Source of the DNA: JAFECT01 sp035551675
GTDB taxonomy: Bacteria; Pseudomonadota; Alphaproteobacteria; Caulobacterales; Caulobacteraceae
Direction: 5' to 3'
Length of the DNA: 64,000 nt
Assembly (NCBI GenBank): GCA_035551675.1
Contig: DASZMV010000068.1
Coordinates: 33,383 to 97,382 of the forward strand
The position numbers and the translations under genes are program-made. The notes under the pieces are model-generated. The model saw only the letters and a program-made list of their open reading frames with translations. It did no database searches and was not told the DNA's origin. Below, piece after piece: positions 34,782 through 44,529 of the stretch (position 1 is the first letter of the stretch; every line of letters starts with the position of its first letter).

Positions 34782-35707
34782 CTCGAGGATGCGTCATTCG
34801 CGCGCCCGATCCGTTTGATTTCCCACTCCAGCTCCACGCCGAACTTCGCCTTCACGTCGGCGCGGACGGTGTCGCCGAGGCCTTCGAGGTCGGCAGCGGT
34901 GGCCTCGCCGGTGTTGATCAGGAAGTTGGCGTGCAGTTCGGAGAACTTGGCGCCGCCGTAGAGTTTGCCGCGCCAACCGGCCGCGTCCACCAGCCGCCAC
35001 GAACTGTCGCCGGGCGGATTCTTGAAGGTCGAGCCGCCGGTCTTTTCGCGGATCGGCTGGGTGCTTTCGCGGCGCGTCGTGATCGCTTCCATGCGCGCCT
35101 TCACCGCATCCGGATCGTCGCGCGTACCCTGAAACACGGCCTCGGTCCAGACGATGTCGCCAGGCGCATGGCTCTTGCGATACTCGTAGGCAAAGTCGGC
35201 CAGCGACAGTTCACGCTTGGCGCCGTTGCGGTCAACGCCGCGCGCGGAGACCAGAATGTCCTTGGTCTCGCCGCCGTAGCACCCCGCGTTCATCACCAGG
35301 GCGCCGCCGACGGTCCCAGGAATGCCCGCATAGAATTCCAGCCCCGCGATCCCGGCGTTGGCCGCCGCCCGCGCCACCGCCGCGTCGAGCGAGGCCGCGC
35401 CGGCGGTTACGCGCTGAGTCTCCGCATCCGCGGTCACCGCGCCGAACGCGCGGCCCGCAAGCCGGATCACCACACCCTCAACGCCGCCGTCGCGCACGAT
35501 GGTGTTGGAGCCGACGCCGAGCACGGTAACCGGAACGTCGTGCGGCAAGGCATTCAGAAAATCTCCGAGATCGTCGGCATCCGCCGGCATGAACAAGAGT
35601 TCCGCCGCGCCGCCCACCCGCAGCCAGGTGAACGGCCCGAGCTCGGCATCGCGCAGCAGTTTGCCGCGCACAGACGGAAGATCGTCTCTCCAGTCTTTCG
35701 TTATCAT
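34757..35707 (-). CDS. murB: UDP-N-acetylenolpyruvoylglucosamine reductase MurB
   Basis: A 316-residue FAD enzyme that completes UDP-MurNAc. TWLRVGGAAELLFMP, VLGVGSNTIVRDGG, GIPGTVGGALVMNAGCYGGE and GGSTFKNPPG (catalytic Ser) are clear; the late NFLINTGEATAADLE carries the catalytic Glu region. ATG 35707 lies five bases after the murC stop. Odd: the last ~12 residues (DASSSSSPARSA) are encoded by the arm of the fold-back repeat, so the repeat supplies the stop codon and a low-complexity tail. Confidence 0.96.
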   Translation of the reverse strand: MITKDWRDDLPSVRGKLLRDAELGPFTWLRVGGAAELLFMPADADDLGDFLNALPHDVPVTVLGVGSNTIVRDGGVEGVVIRLAGRAFGAVTADAETQRVTAGAASLDAAVARAAANAGIAGLEFYAGIPGTVGGALVMNAGCYGGETKDILVSARGVDRNGAKRELSLADFAYEYRKSHAPGDIVWTEAVFQGTRDDPDAVKARMEAITTRRESTQPIREKTGGSTFKNPPGDSSWRLVDAAGWRGKLYGGAKFSELHANFLINTGEATAADLEGLGDTVRADVKAKFGVELEWEIKRIGRANDASSSSSPARSA

Positions 35708-35712
35708 GACGC

Positions 35713-37161
35713 TCAAGCGGCGCGCCCCTTCAACGCTTCGAGCTGATCCGGAAGCGCATAGGCCCATTGGGTGATATCGCCGGCGCCCAGGCACACCACA
35801 AGGTCGCCGCGCTCAGCCTCTTCCGCGATCACCGAGGCCAGCGTCTGCGGGCCTTCCAGCGCCAGCACACGGCGATGGCCGTAACGCCGGACGCCTTCGA
35901 CCAGGGCATCTTTGTCGACGCCTTCGATCGGCGCTTCACCCGCGGCATAGACGTCGGCGACGATCACCGTGTCGGCATCGTTGAAACAAGCCGAGAACTC
36001 GGCCATCAGGTCGCGCAGGCGCGTGTAGCGGTGCGGCTGCACCACCGCGACCACCTTGCCCGAGGTCACCTGACGCGCCGCCTTCAGCACGGCGGCGATC
36101 TCCACCGGATGGTGGCCGTAGTCGTCGATGATGCGCACGCCGCCGGCGACGCCCGCGGTGGTGAACCGCCGCCGCACGCCGTCGAAAGCGGCAAGACCTT
36201 CGCGGATCGCGGTCTCCGGCACGCCGAGCTCGCGCGCCACGGCGATGGCGGCCAAGGCGTTGGAAACGTTGTGCCATCCGGGCATCGGCAGGCGCAGATC
36301 GGCCATGGTGATCGGCTCGCCCTCGCGCGGCGTGATCAGCACGTCGAACTGGGCGCCGTCCTGGCCCATCTCGAGCTTGATCGCGCGCACCTCGGCCTGT
36401 GGGTTGATGCCGTAGGTGACCATGCGGCGGTTCTCCACCTGCGCGACCATCGCCTGCACTTCCGGATGGTCGAGACATACGGCGGCGAATCCATAGAACG
36501 GAATGTTCTCCACGAAGTCGCGGAACGCGCGGCGCACACCGTCGAACTCGCCGTAATGATCGAGATGCTCGGGATCGATGTTGGTGACGATCGCCACCGT
36601 CGACTTCAACCGGAGGAACGAGCCGTCGCTCTCGTCGGCCTCGACCACGATCCAGTCGCCCTCGCCCACCTTGGCGTTGGTGCCGTACTTGTTGATGATG
36701 CCGCCGTTCACCACCGTCGGATCGAGCCCGCCGGCGTCGAGAAGGCAGGCGACCATCGAGGTCGTCGTCGTCTTGCCGTGCGTGCCGCCGACCGCCACCG
36801 AAAACTGAAGTCGCATCAGCTCGGCCAGCATCTCGGCGCGCCGCACGAGCGGGATGCGCCGCTCGCGCGCGGCGATCAGCTCGGGATTGTCGGGCTTGAC
36901 CGCCGTCGAATAAACCACCGCCGACGCTTCGCCCACATGCTCCGCCGCGTGACCAATGAAGATCTTCGCGCCCGCCGCCTCCAGCCGCTCGGTGTTGCCG
37001 CTCGCCTTGGCGTCGGAACCTTGCACCTGATAGCCGATCTTCAGCATGATCTCGGCGATGCCGCTCATCCCGATGCCGCCGATGCCCACAAAGTGGACCG
37101 GCCCTATGGGGAACGGGATGGGGCGAAGGCGCGGGTGCGAACGGGCGATCATGGCCGGCAT
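35713..37161 (-). CDS. murC: UDP-N-acetylmuramate--L-alanine ligase MurC
   Basis: A 482-residue Mur ligase adding L-Ala to UDP-MurNAc. HFVGIGGIGMSGIAEIM is the UDP-binding Rossmann start; VGGTHGKTTTTSM the ATP loop; EADESDGSFL and DDYGHHPVEI complete the signature. The first ~20 residues before the Rossmann strand are a short extension. It lies 52 bases after murG. Confidence 0.97.
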   Translation of the reverse strand: MPAMIARSHPRLRPIPFPIGPVHFVGIGGIGMSGIAEIMLKIGYQVQGSDAKASGNTERLEAAGAKIFIGHAAEHVGEASAVVYSTAVKPDNPELIAARERRIPLVRRAEMLAELMRLQFSVAVGGTHGKTTTTSMVACLLDAGGLDPTVVNGGIINKYGTNAKVGEGDWIVVEADESDGSFLRLKSTVAIVTNIDPEHLDHYGEFDGVRRAFRDFVENIPFYGFAAVCLDHPEVQAMVAQVENRRMVTYGINPQAEVRAIKLEMGQDGAQFDVLITPREGEPITMADLRLPMPGWHNVSNALAAIAVARELGVPETAIREGLAAFDGVRRRFTTAGVAGGVRIIDDYGHHPVEIAAVLKAARQVTSGKVVAVVQPHRYTRLRDLMAEFSACFNDADTVIVADVYAAGEAPIEGVDKDALVEGVRRYGHRRVLALEGPQTLASVIAEEAERGDLVVCLGAGDITQWAYALPDQLEALKGRAA

Positions 37162-37213
37162 CAGTAGCGCTTTCGACGGGCCTGTGAAGGCCCTCGTTAA
37201 AGGCTAAGCCGGA

Positions 37214-38302
37214 TCAGGCGTCGGCCGTCTTTTCGACAAGGTCGGCCAGCGCCTTGGCCGCATCCGGCGCCGCCGCGGCATGGGCCGCCTTGGCCATGCC
37301 GGCCAGGGTTTCGGGCTTTTCCAGCAGGCCTTGCAGCAGGGTCGCCAGGCCGTCGGCGTCGAGGTCGTCCTCCAGCACCACGTCGGCGGCGCCCGCGTCG
37401 GTCAAAAGCTTGGCGTTGAAACGCTGGTGGTCGTCCATGGCGATCTTCAGCGGGACCAAGACCGAAGGCAGGCCCGCGACCGCGAGTTCGCACACCGTCG
37501 ACGCCCCCGCGCGGCCCACCATCAGGTGCGCGGTGCGCAGGCGCCCCGCCATGTCGCGGAAGAAGGGCGCGACCTCGGCTTCGACGCCGGCTTCGGCATA
37601 GACCTGGCGCGCCGTGTCGAGCGTTTCGGGGCGCGTCTGCTGCTGCACGTAGAGCTTGGCGCGGATCGGTTGCGCCAGGCGCGCCACCGCCTGCGGCACA
37701 GTCTCGGACAACAGGCGCGCGCCCTGACTGCCGCCGGTGACCAACAGGCGAATGCGGTCGGTCGGCGCCTGATAGACGTGATCGTAGAGCGCGCGGATGT
37801 CGGGCCGCACCGGATTACCCACCACCTCGACCTTCAGACCGGCGGGTGATTTCGCGAGCGTCGGAAACGCGCAGGCAACCGCGCTGACGCGTTTGGCGAG
37901 CGCGCGGTTCACCCGGCCCAGCACTGCGTTCTGTTCGTGGATTATAGTCGGGCGCTTCTGGCTGATCGCCGCGAGCAAGGCCGGCAGCGACGGATAGCCG
38001 CCGAAACCTACCACAGCGGCGGGGTTCAAGCGGCGAAACGCCTTGCGCGCCTGCATCACGCCCTGCGCGATCTTCAATCCGCCGCGCACGGCGCCGATGG
38101 GATCGGTGGTCTTGAAGGTGGCGGCGTTCAGCGCCAGCCGCTCGCTGGCGGGAAAGGCTTGAGCATATTCGGCGCCGCGCGCGTCGGTCGCCAGCACCAC
38201 GCTCCAGCCGCGCGCTTCGAGCTCGCGCGCCAGGGCTTCGGCGGGGAACAGGTGTCCGCCGGTCCCGCCGGCGGCGACCACTATCGTTTTGGAAGCCGCC
38301 AT
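37214..38302 (-). CDS. murG: UDP-GlcNAc:undecaprenyl-PP-MurNAc-pentapeptide transferase MurG
   Basis: A 362-residue GT28 glycosyltransferase that makes lipid II from lipid I at the inner membrane. AAGGTGGHLFPAEALA (first Gly-rich loop), HEQNAVLGRVNR, VTGGSQGARLLSE and GRAGASTVCELAVAGLPSVLVPL are the family motifs. The start ATG overlaps the ftsW stop by one base, implying coupled translation of flippase/polymerase and transferase. Confidence 0.97.
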   Translation of the reverse strand: MAASKTIVVAAGGTGGHLFPAEALARELEARGWSVVLATDARGAEYAQAFPASERLALNAATFKTTDPIGAVRGGLKIAQGVMQARKAFRRLNPAAVVGFGGYPSLPALLAAISQKRPTIIHEQNAVLGRVNRALAKRVSAVACAFPTLAKSPAGLKVEVVGNPVRPDIRALYDHVYQAPTDRIRLLVTGGSQGARLLSETVPQAVARLAQPIRAKLYVQQQTRPETLDTARQVYAEAGVEAEVAPFFRDMAGRLRTAHLMVGRAGASTVCELAVAGLPSVLVPLKIAMDDHQRFNAKLLTDAGAADVVLEDDLDADGLATLLQGLLEKPETLAGMAKAAHAAAAPDAAKALADLVEKTADA

Positions 38303-39474
38303 CAGCCGAAGAAGCCGGCCTGGGCGATCCCTTCGGTGGGGGCGTAGGCGCCGGCGCGCCGACGCGTCAGGGCGAGCGCGAAACCGAGCGTAAGACCCAT
38401 GGCCAGCATGGACGACCCTCCGTAGGAGATGAAGGGAAGCGTCATGCCCTTGGTGGGCATCAGATTCAAGTTCACCGCGATATTGATCATCGACTGCAGG
38501 GCGAACAGCACGAACAGCCCCGCCGAAGCCACCTGCTCGAACGGCTCCGCCAGGCGTACCGACTGGCGCAGGCCGCGCAGCGCCACGAAGGCGAACAGCG
38601 CGATCAGCGAGATCGAAAACACCAGGCCGAACTCCTCCGCCCCCACCGAATAGATGAAGTCGGTGTGCAGGTCGGGCACGTGGCGCTTCATCACCCCCTC
38701 GCCCGGACCGCGGCCGAACAGGCCGCCCGCCGCGATGGCTTCCGACGCGCGGTCGATCTGGTGGGTGTCGGTGGTGTCGGGCGACAGAAATTTCTGCACC
38801 CGCGACGTCACGTGACCCATAAAGAAATAGGTCGAGACCAGGGTCGGAACCGCCACCGCCAACAGGCCCACGATCCAGCGCAGCGGCACGCCCGCCATGA
38901 AGAAGGTGGCGCCGAAGGCTGCGGTCAAGAGCACCGTCTGCCCAACGTCCGGTTGGATCAGAAACAGACCGACGATGACGACGTAAAGAAAGAAGGCGAT
39001 GAGGACGCCGGGAAAACCCTTGGTCTTACGCCCTTCGGCAAACATCCACGCGGCCAGCACGATCAGCGCCGGCTTCACGAACTCCGACGGCTGCAGCGAA
39101 AACCCGCCGAGCTGGAGCCACCGTTGCGCGCCCTTGGCGGAATGCCCCACGAACGGCAGGGCGACCAGCACCAGAACCGACAACAGATAGGTCAGGACCG
39201 CGACGCGCCGCACCCCGCGTGGCGACATCATCGAGATCGCGATGACGATGACCAACGTCAGGCCGGCGAAAATCCCCTGGCGGATGGTGAAATGGAACGG
39301 TCCCTCGAGCCCGATCCGCGCCACCGCCGCCGGGCTCGAGGCGAAGGACAGCATCACGCCCACGAAGATCAGCGCGCCGACCCCGGCCAGCAGCAGCTTG
39401 TCGACGGTCCACCACCACTGGCCCATGGCCGAACGGTCGGTCCTGGCGAACGGATGGGCGTAGGCCGTGGTCAT
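38302..39474 (-). CDS. ftsW: SEDS peptidoglycan polymerase FtsW
   Basis: A 390-residue SEDS protein with about ten helices, polymerising septal glycan with FtsI. GGFSLQPSEFVKPALIVLAAW and KGMTLPFISYGGSSMLAMG are the classic signatures; the long periplasmic loop around DTHQIDRASEAIAAGGLFGRGPGEG holds the catalytic Asp region. An 86-base gap to the M15D peptidase gene upstream may hold its own start signals. Confidence 0.96.
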   Translation of the reverse strand: MTTAYAHPFARTDRSAMGQWWWTVDKLLLAGVGALIFVGVMLSFASSPAAVARIGLEGPFHFTIRQGIFAGLTLVIVIAISMMSPRGVRRVAVLTYLLSVLVLVALPFVGHSAKGAQRWLQLGGFSLQPSEFVKPALIVLAAWMFAEGRKTKGFPGVLIAFFLYVVIVGLFLIQPDVGQTVLLTAAFGATFFMAGVPLRWIVGLLAVAVPTLVSTYFFMGHVTSRVQKFLSPDTTDTHQIDRASEAIAAGGLFGRGPGEGVMKRHVPDLHTDFIYSVGAEEFGLVFSISLIALFAFVALRGLRQSVRLAEPFEQVASAGLFVLFALQSMINIAVNLNLMPTKGMTLPFISYGGSSMLAMGLTLGFALALTRRRAGAYAPTEGIAQAGFFG

Positions 39475-39560
39475 GGAGCTCTTCGAAGGGATGGCCGCGA
39501 AGCCTCCACACTCTCCGAAGAGGGTTAAGCCATGGTTGCCGGATCGTTAATGGAGCGCGC

Positions 39561-40589
39561 TCAATGCGCCTTGCCCGCGTCGAGATCTGTGTAGGTGGCC
39601 GTGCCGACGGCGTAGTCGGCCCAGTCCTTGTAGTCGAAGTGCCACCATTCATCGGTGTAGACGGTGAAGCCCTGGGCCTCCATCTCGCGCTTGAGCAGGG
39701 CGCGCAGCCAGCGTTGGCGGGTGGTGCCGCCGTCGTAGTCGGCGATGCTGCGGGCCGACATTTCGTCGATGCGCCCGGTCATCTCCACCGGCTTGCCGGT
39801 CTTCAGGTCGTAGAGCGTCAGGTCCACCGCGCAGCCGCGGTTGTGGCGCGAACCGTGCGCCGGGTCGGCGACAAAGTTGTGATCTTCCGGCGGCGTGGCA
39901 TCCCAGAACATCTTGGTCGCGTACCAGGGCCGATAAGCGTCGGTGACCCACAGGCCGTAGCCGTACTTGTGCAGTTCCTGCGACGCGCGCGCGACCGCCT
40001 GGGCCGCGTCGCGCTGCATATAGGCGCCGCCCTTCTCGTAGATCGGAATGCCCATGAAGTTGCGCGTGGTTGCATAGATGGTGTCAACCTTGATCGACGG
40101 ATCGAGGCTCTTCAGGGGCGCAAGATCGGACGCCCGCTTCGGATGCGGATCGACCGGCGCCGTCGCCGCCATGGCCGCCTTGCGCACCTTGTCGGGATCG
40201 GCGTGCACCGCCGCATGGATGCGCGCCTCGACCTCTGCACCGAAATCGTGACGCGCCAGCACGTCCTTGCCAATCTGAACCGTCGTCGGCGTTACCAGCA
40301 AATTGAACATCAGCCGTTGATAACCGGCGTCCCAGAACATGCGACCCCAGTTCTCCGGTTTCAATTCCACCATCGCGAAACCGTGACCATTGACGAACAG
40401 CTTTCCGCAGTGCTCGGAGATGTCGAGGATGTTGTCGGCCGTCCCGTATTGACCGACCATGGGCGCCAGATACGTCGACCGCGCTGGCGCGTGACTTGCG
40501 CTCGTGCAGTTCGTGTCAGGCGGCGGCGCGGCCATGGCGGCGGAAGCCGCGAACAGGCTCAGAGACGCGGCGAAGGCGATACGAAGCAT
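39561..40589 (-). CDS. Exported M15D (VanX/DdpX-type) D-alanyl-D-alanine dipeptidase
   Basis: A 342-residue protein: signal peptide (MLRIAFAASLSLFAASAAMA), an extra N-terminal ~130-residue part without known match, and the M15D zinc domain with SRHNRGCAVDLTLYD (His and Asp ligands) and DEWWHFDY (catalytic Glu, His ligand). The family cuts D-Ala-D-Ala or similar dipeptides. ATG 40589 with AAAGGAAA upstream; the frame remains open far into murD, but that is antiparallel chance. The place between murD and ftsW is not standard for the cluster. Confidence 0.88.
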   Translation of the reverse strand: MLRIAFAASLSLFAASAAMAAPPPDTNCTSASHAPARSTYLAPMVGQYGTADNILDISEHCGKLFVNGHGFAMVELKPENWGRMFWDAGYQRLMFNLLVTPTTVQIGKDVLARHDFGAEVEARIHAAVHADPDKVRKAAMAATAPVDPHPKRASDLAPLKSLDPSIKVDTIYATTRNFMGIPIYEKGGAYMQRDAAQAVARASQELHKYGYGLWVTDAYRPWYATKMFWDATPPEDHNFVADPAHGSRHNRGCAVDLTLYDLKTGKPVEMTGRIDEMSARSIADYDGGTTRQRWLRALLKREMEAQGFTVYTDEWWHFDYKDWADYAVGTATYTDLDAGKAH

Positions 40590-40600
40590 GGGCTTTTCCT

Positions 40601-42013
40601 TTAAGCGCCGACCGCCGCGGCTTTCGGTGTGAGCGCAAGCGCGGCGGCGCGGAAGGCTTCGCCGCGTTCTTCGAAGTCGGCGAACTGGTCGAACGACGCG
40701 CAGGCCGGCGACAGCAGGATCAGCGTGTCCTCGCCGCTCGCGACCGCGTCGGTGTACGCGCGCGCGGTGGCGGTGGCGATGTCGCCACAGTGGGTCCAGG
40801 GCGCGCGGTCGCCGAGCGTATGGGCGAAGTCGTCGGCGGCTTCTCCGACCAGGTACGCCCGCTCGACTCGCGGAAACAGGTCGGTGAGCGAGTCGATGCC
40901 GCCGGCCTTGGCGCGACCGCCCGCGATCCAGCGCACCTTCGGATAGCTCGACAGGGCTTGGCGTGCGGCGTCGGCGTTGGTGGCTTTGCTGTCGTTGATG
41001 AAGCGCACGCGGCCGATGCGCGCGACCTCTTCCATGCGGTGGGCGAGGCCGGGGAAGCTCATCAAGCCGTCCGCCGCGTCCTCCAGGGACAGGCCGAGAG
41101 CGCGCACGGCGACGTAGGCCGCCGCCGCGTTCTGCCAGTTGTGCTTGCCGGGCAGCGAGCGCGCGCGCATCAGGTCGGCGACCTCGACGGCGCGATCGCC
41201 GGTGGCGTCGTAGAGCATGCCCTGCAGCGCATAGACCCCGCCGCCGACGGCGCGGCCGGCGGAAATCGGGCGGGTGACTTGGCGGTGCGCGCCACGCAGT
41301 TCGGTGCAGATCTGCTGGCACCAGGCGTCGTCGACGCCGATGACCGCCGTGTCGCCCTCGCCCTGATTCACAAACAGGCGCCGCTTGGCCGCGACGTAGC
41401 CGTCCATGTCGCCGTGACGATCGAGGTGATCGGGCGACAGGTTCAACAACACCGCGACCTCGGGCTTGAAACTGTGGGTCAGGTCCAGCTGGTAGGACGA
41501 CACCTCGAGCACATAGACCGACCCTGCGTGCATGTCGTCCAGGCCCAGCACCCCGACGCCGATGTTGCCGCCGACGCGCACGTCCTTGCCGGCTTGCTTC
41601 AGTATCCAACTGACCAGCGCGGTCGTCGTCGACTTGCCGTTGGTGCCGGTGATGGCGACGGTGCGGGGTTTCTTCACCTCGGGCGCCAGGGCTACGGTCT
41701 GGGCGTAGAGTTCGATGTCGCCGATGACCGGCACGCCCGCAGCCTGCGCCAGTTTCACCGTCCAGTGCGGCTCGGGATGGGTGAGCGGCACGCCGGGCGC
41801 GAGCACCAGGGCTGTGAACTCCGACCACTCGGCGTCGTGCAGGTCGTTGACCTCGAAGCCTTCCGCGGCGGCCGCGGCGCGCGCCTTTTCGTTTTCGTCC
41901 CACAGCACCGGCTGGGCGGCGCCGGCTTTCAACGCGCGGGCGGCGGTCAGGCCGCTGCGGCCCAGGCCGAAGACGGCGACGCGTTTGCCCGTGAATCCCC
42001 GGACCGGGATCAT
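40601..42013 (-). CDS. murD: UDP-N-acetylmuramoylalanine--D-glutamate ligase MurD
   Basis: A 470-residue Mur ligase adding D-Glu. VAVFGLGRSGLTAARAL opens the UDP domain; AITGTNGKSTTTALVSWIL is the ATP loop; RVRFINDSKATNADAARQAL and LLSPACASFDQFADFEERGEAF are the MurD-specific C-terminal motifs. The ATG overlaps the mraY stop by four bases. Confidence 0.97.
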   Translation of the reverse strand: MIPVRGFTGKRVAVFGLGRSGLTAARALKAGAAQPVLWDENEKARAAAAAEGFEVNDLHDAEWSEFTALVLAPGVPLTHPEPHWTVKLAQAAGVPVIGDIELYAQTVALAPEVKKPRTVAITGTNGKSTTTALVSWILKQAGKDVRVGGNIGVGVLGLDDMHAGSVYVLEVSSYQLDLTHSFKPEVAVLLNLSPDHLDRHGDMDGYVAAKRRLFVNQGEGDTAVIGVDDAWCQQICTELRGAHRQVTRPISAGRAVGGGVYALQGMLYDATGDRAVEVADLMRARSLPGKHNWQNAAAAYVAVRALGLSLEDAADGLMSFPGLAHRMEEVARIGRVRFINDSKATNADAARQALSSYPKVRWIAGGRAKAGGIDSLTDLFPRVERAYLVGEAADDFAHTLGDRAPWTHCGDIATATARAYTDAVASGEDTLILLSPACASFDQFADFEERGEAFRAAALALTPKAAAVGA

Positions 42014-43122
42014 CTCAATTTCAGCGTCGAGAGGCCGGCGAGCGCGAGCGCCGCGGCCACGATCCAGAAACGCACGACAATGGTGGGCTCGGCCCAGCCC
42101 AGTTTTTCGAAATGGTGGTGGATCGGCGCCATCAGGAACACGCGCCGCTTGGTCAGCTTGTAGTAGCCGACCTGGATCATCACCGAGAGCGCCTCGACCA
42201 CGAACAGGCCGCCGATGATGCCGAGCACGATCTCATGCTTGGTCACCACCGCCATGGTGCCGAGCGCGCCGCCGAGCGCCAGCGAGCCGGTGTCGCCCAT
42301 GAAGATCTTGGCCGGCGGGGCGTTGTACCAGAGAAAGCCCATGCCGCCCCCGATCAGGGCGGCGCAGATCACCGCGATCTCGCCGGACGCGGGCACGAAG
42401 TGGAGCTCGAGGTACTTCGAAAACAGGGCGTTGCCGACCAAGTACGAGATGATGCCGACGGCCGCCGCGCAGATCATCACCGGCACCACGGCGAGGCCGT
42501 CCAAGCCGTCGGTAATGTTCACCGCGTTGGAGAAGCCCGCGATACAGACGCAGGCGAAGACCACGTAGAACCAGCCGATGTCGAACACCACCGTCTTGAA
42601 GAACGGCACCGCGATCGAGGTTTCGAGGCCATGCTCCGGCGACTTCGGCGAGAAGATGATCAGGACCACCACCGCGACGATGGCGATGAGGAACTGGAAG
42701 ATCAGCTTCTGCACGCTGGTCAGGCCGGCCGAGGTCTGTTTCGTCACCTTGGCGTAGTCGTCCATGAAACCGAGCACGCCGTAGCCGAGCGTGACGCCAA
42801 GAACGACCCAGACATAGACGTCCTTCAGATTGGCCCACAGCAGGGTCGAGACCGTGAGGCCGGCAAGGATCATGAAGCCGCCCATGGTGGGCGTGCCCTT
42901 CTTGGTCAGCAGGTGTCCTTCGGGCCCGTCGCTGCGGATCGGCTGGCCCTTGCCCTGTTTCGAGCGCATCCAGCGGATGAAGCGCGAGCCCATGGCGATG
43001 GCGACGATCCCGGCCGTGGCCATGGAAAGCCCGACGCGCACGGTCTGGTAGTGCAGCAGGTTCAGCAGCGGCGGGACGTGGGCATGGGTGGAGGCGAACC
43101 ACTCGTAGAGCAGGTAGAACAT
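42010..43122 (-). CDS. mraY: Phospho-MurNAc-pentapeptide transferase MraY
   Basis: A 370-residue integral membrane enzyme making lipid I. GTPTMGGFMILAG, FMDDYAKVTKQTSAGLT (catalytic Asp pair), NAVNITDGLDGLAV (Asp) and LGWAEPTIVVRFWIV are the family landmarks, with about ten helices. It abuts murF directly (no spacer) and overlaps murD. Confidence 0.98.
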   Translation of the reverse strand: MFYLLYEWFASTHAHVPPLLNLLHYQTVRVGLSMATAGIVAIAMGSRFIRWMRSKQGKGQPIRSDGPEGHLLTKKGTPTMGGFMILAGLTVSTLLWANLKDVYVWVVLGVTLGYGVLGFMDDYAKVTKQTSAGLTSVQKLIFQFLIAIVAVVVLIIFSPKSPEHGLETSIAVPFFKTVVFDIGWFYVVFACVCIAGFSNAVNITDGLDGLAVVPVMICAAAVGIISYLVGNALFSKYLELHFVPASGEIAVICAALIGGGMGFLWYNAPPAKIFMGDTGSLALGGALGTMAVVTKHEIVLGIIGGLFVVEALSVMIQVGYYKLTKRRVFLMAPIHHHFEKLGWAEPTIVVRFWIVAAALALAGLSTLKLR

Positions 43123-44529
43123 TCAGGCCGTCTCCCGCTCGGAGAAATCCAGCGCGGTCAATTTCTTGGCGATCATCGATGCCTTGGAGCCCAGGGAGCC
43201 CTTGACCATCACCACGTCTCCGGGCCGGACCGCCTCGATCACCTTGGGCGCGAGGTCGGCGGCGGTTTCCGCATAGGCCCCGCGGCGGGACTGAGGCAAG
43301 GCCTCCCACAGCGCGCGCATGTGCGGACCCGCCAGGAAGACCAGGTGCACATCGGCCCCCTCGATCTCCGGCGCCAGCTCGGCGTGCAGCTTGGTTGCGT
43401 CGGGGCCGAGTTCGAGCATGTCGGTGAGCGCGACGATCCGACGGCCGTCGTCCTCGGGCCTGCGCGCGCCGAAGCTCGCCAGCACCGCCTTCATCGACAG
43501 CGGATTGGCGTTGTAGCTCTCGTCGACCAGCACAAACTCGCCGCCCTCGACGCGGATGCGGCGCTCGCGCCCCCTGCCCTCCAGCGGTTGGAAATCGGCG
43601 AGTGCGCCGAGGCCCGTGTCGATCGGAACATCCAGCGCCTCGAGCATCAGCAGCACCGCGAGGCTGTTCAGGCCCCAGTGGAACCCGCTCTGCGCCAGGG
43701 TATAGACATACTCGTGACCCCAGATGCGCGCGGAGGCGCGCAGGCCGTTGATCTCGGTCTTCAGTTCCAAGAGGCGCGCGTCGGCGGTCTCGTCGGAGCC
43801 GAAGGTCATCACCCGCGCGCCCTTGTGCAGGGCGGCCTGCTTCAACAGTTCGAACCACGGGTTGTCGGCGTTGATCACCGCGACGCCGCCCGGTCCCAGG
43901 CCCTCGAAGATCTCGGCCTTGGCCTTCGCCACGCCCGCCTCGCCGTCGGCGAAGTTCTCGATGTGCACGGGACCGACGGTGGTCACACAGACCGCATGCG
44001 GACGCACGAGCTGCGACAGCGGCGCGATCTCGTTCGCATGGTTCATGCCGATTTCGAACACCGCGCGTTGGGTGTCGCGCGGCATCCGCGCCAGCGTCAG
44101 CGGTACGCCGATGTGGTTGTTGAACGACTTGACCGATCGATGTGCGGGGCCGGCCAGCGCGAGGCCTGCATAGATCGCCTGCGTCACGCCGGTCTTGCCG
44201 ACCGATCCGGTCACCGCGCCCCGGCGCACATCGGGCGCACGATCGCGGGCGAAGGCGGCCAGGTCCTCGATGCCCTTCAAGGTGTCGCCGACGATCACAT
44301 GGGGTCCGCCCTCGACCGGGCGCGCGACCACCGCCGCGGCCGCCCCCTTCTCGAAGGCCTGGGCCACGAAATCATGCCCGTCGCGCTCTCCCTGGAGGGC
44401 CACAAACAGGTCCCCCGGCTCGAGCTCGCGGGTGTCGAAGGTCACTCCGGTGGCGGAGAAGGCGTCCCCCGCCAATTTCCCCCGGGTCGCGGCGAGAACC
44501 TCCTCGGAGGTCCACAGCGGCTCGCTCAT
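43123..44529 (-). CDS. murF: UDP-MurNAc-tripeptide--D-alanyl-D-alanine ligase MurF
   Basis: A 468-residue Mur ligase that adds the D-Ala-D-Ala made by Ddl. TGVTFDTRELEPGDLFVALQGERDGHDF is the N-domain, TGSVGKTGVTQAI the ATP loop, ESYNANPLSMKAVL the Mur signature. The loop has SVGKT in place of the commoner STGKT. It abuts murE and mraY without spacers. Confidence 0.97.
   Translation of the reverse strand: MSEPLWTSEEVLAATRGKLAGDAFSATGVTFDTRELEPGDLFVALQGERDGHDFVAQAFEKGAAAAVVARPVEGGPHVIVGDTLKGIEDLAAFARDRAPDVRRGAVTGSVGKTGVTQAIYAGLALAGPAHRSVKSFNNHIGVPLTLARMPRDTQRAVFEIGMNHANEIAPLSQLVRPHAVCVTTVGPVHIENFADGEAGVAKAKAEIFEGLGPGGVAVINADNPWFELLKQAALHKGARVMTFGSDETADARLLELKTEINGLRASARIWGHEYVYTLAQSGFHWGLNSLAVLLMLEALDVPIDTGLGALADFQPLEGRGRERRIRVEGGEFVLVDESYNANPLSMKAVLASFGARRPEDDGRRIVALTDMLELGPDATKLHAELAPEIEGADVHLVFLAGPHMRALWEALPQSRRGAYAETAADLAPKVIEAVRPGDVVMVKGSLGSKASMIAKKLTALDFSERETA

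Noticed and set aside
40590..41903. Upstream extension of the M15D peptidase frame
   Set aside because: It overlaps murD in another frame and has repetitive Arg/Gly-rich sequence; ATG 40589 with a ribosome site and a signal peptide is the clear start.
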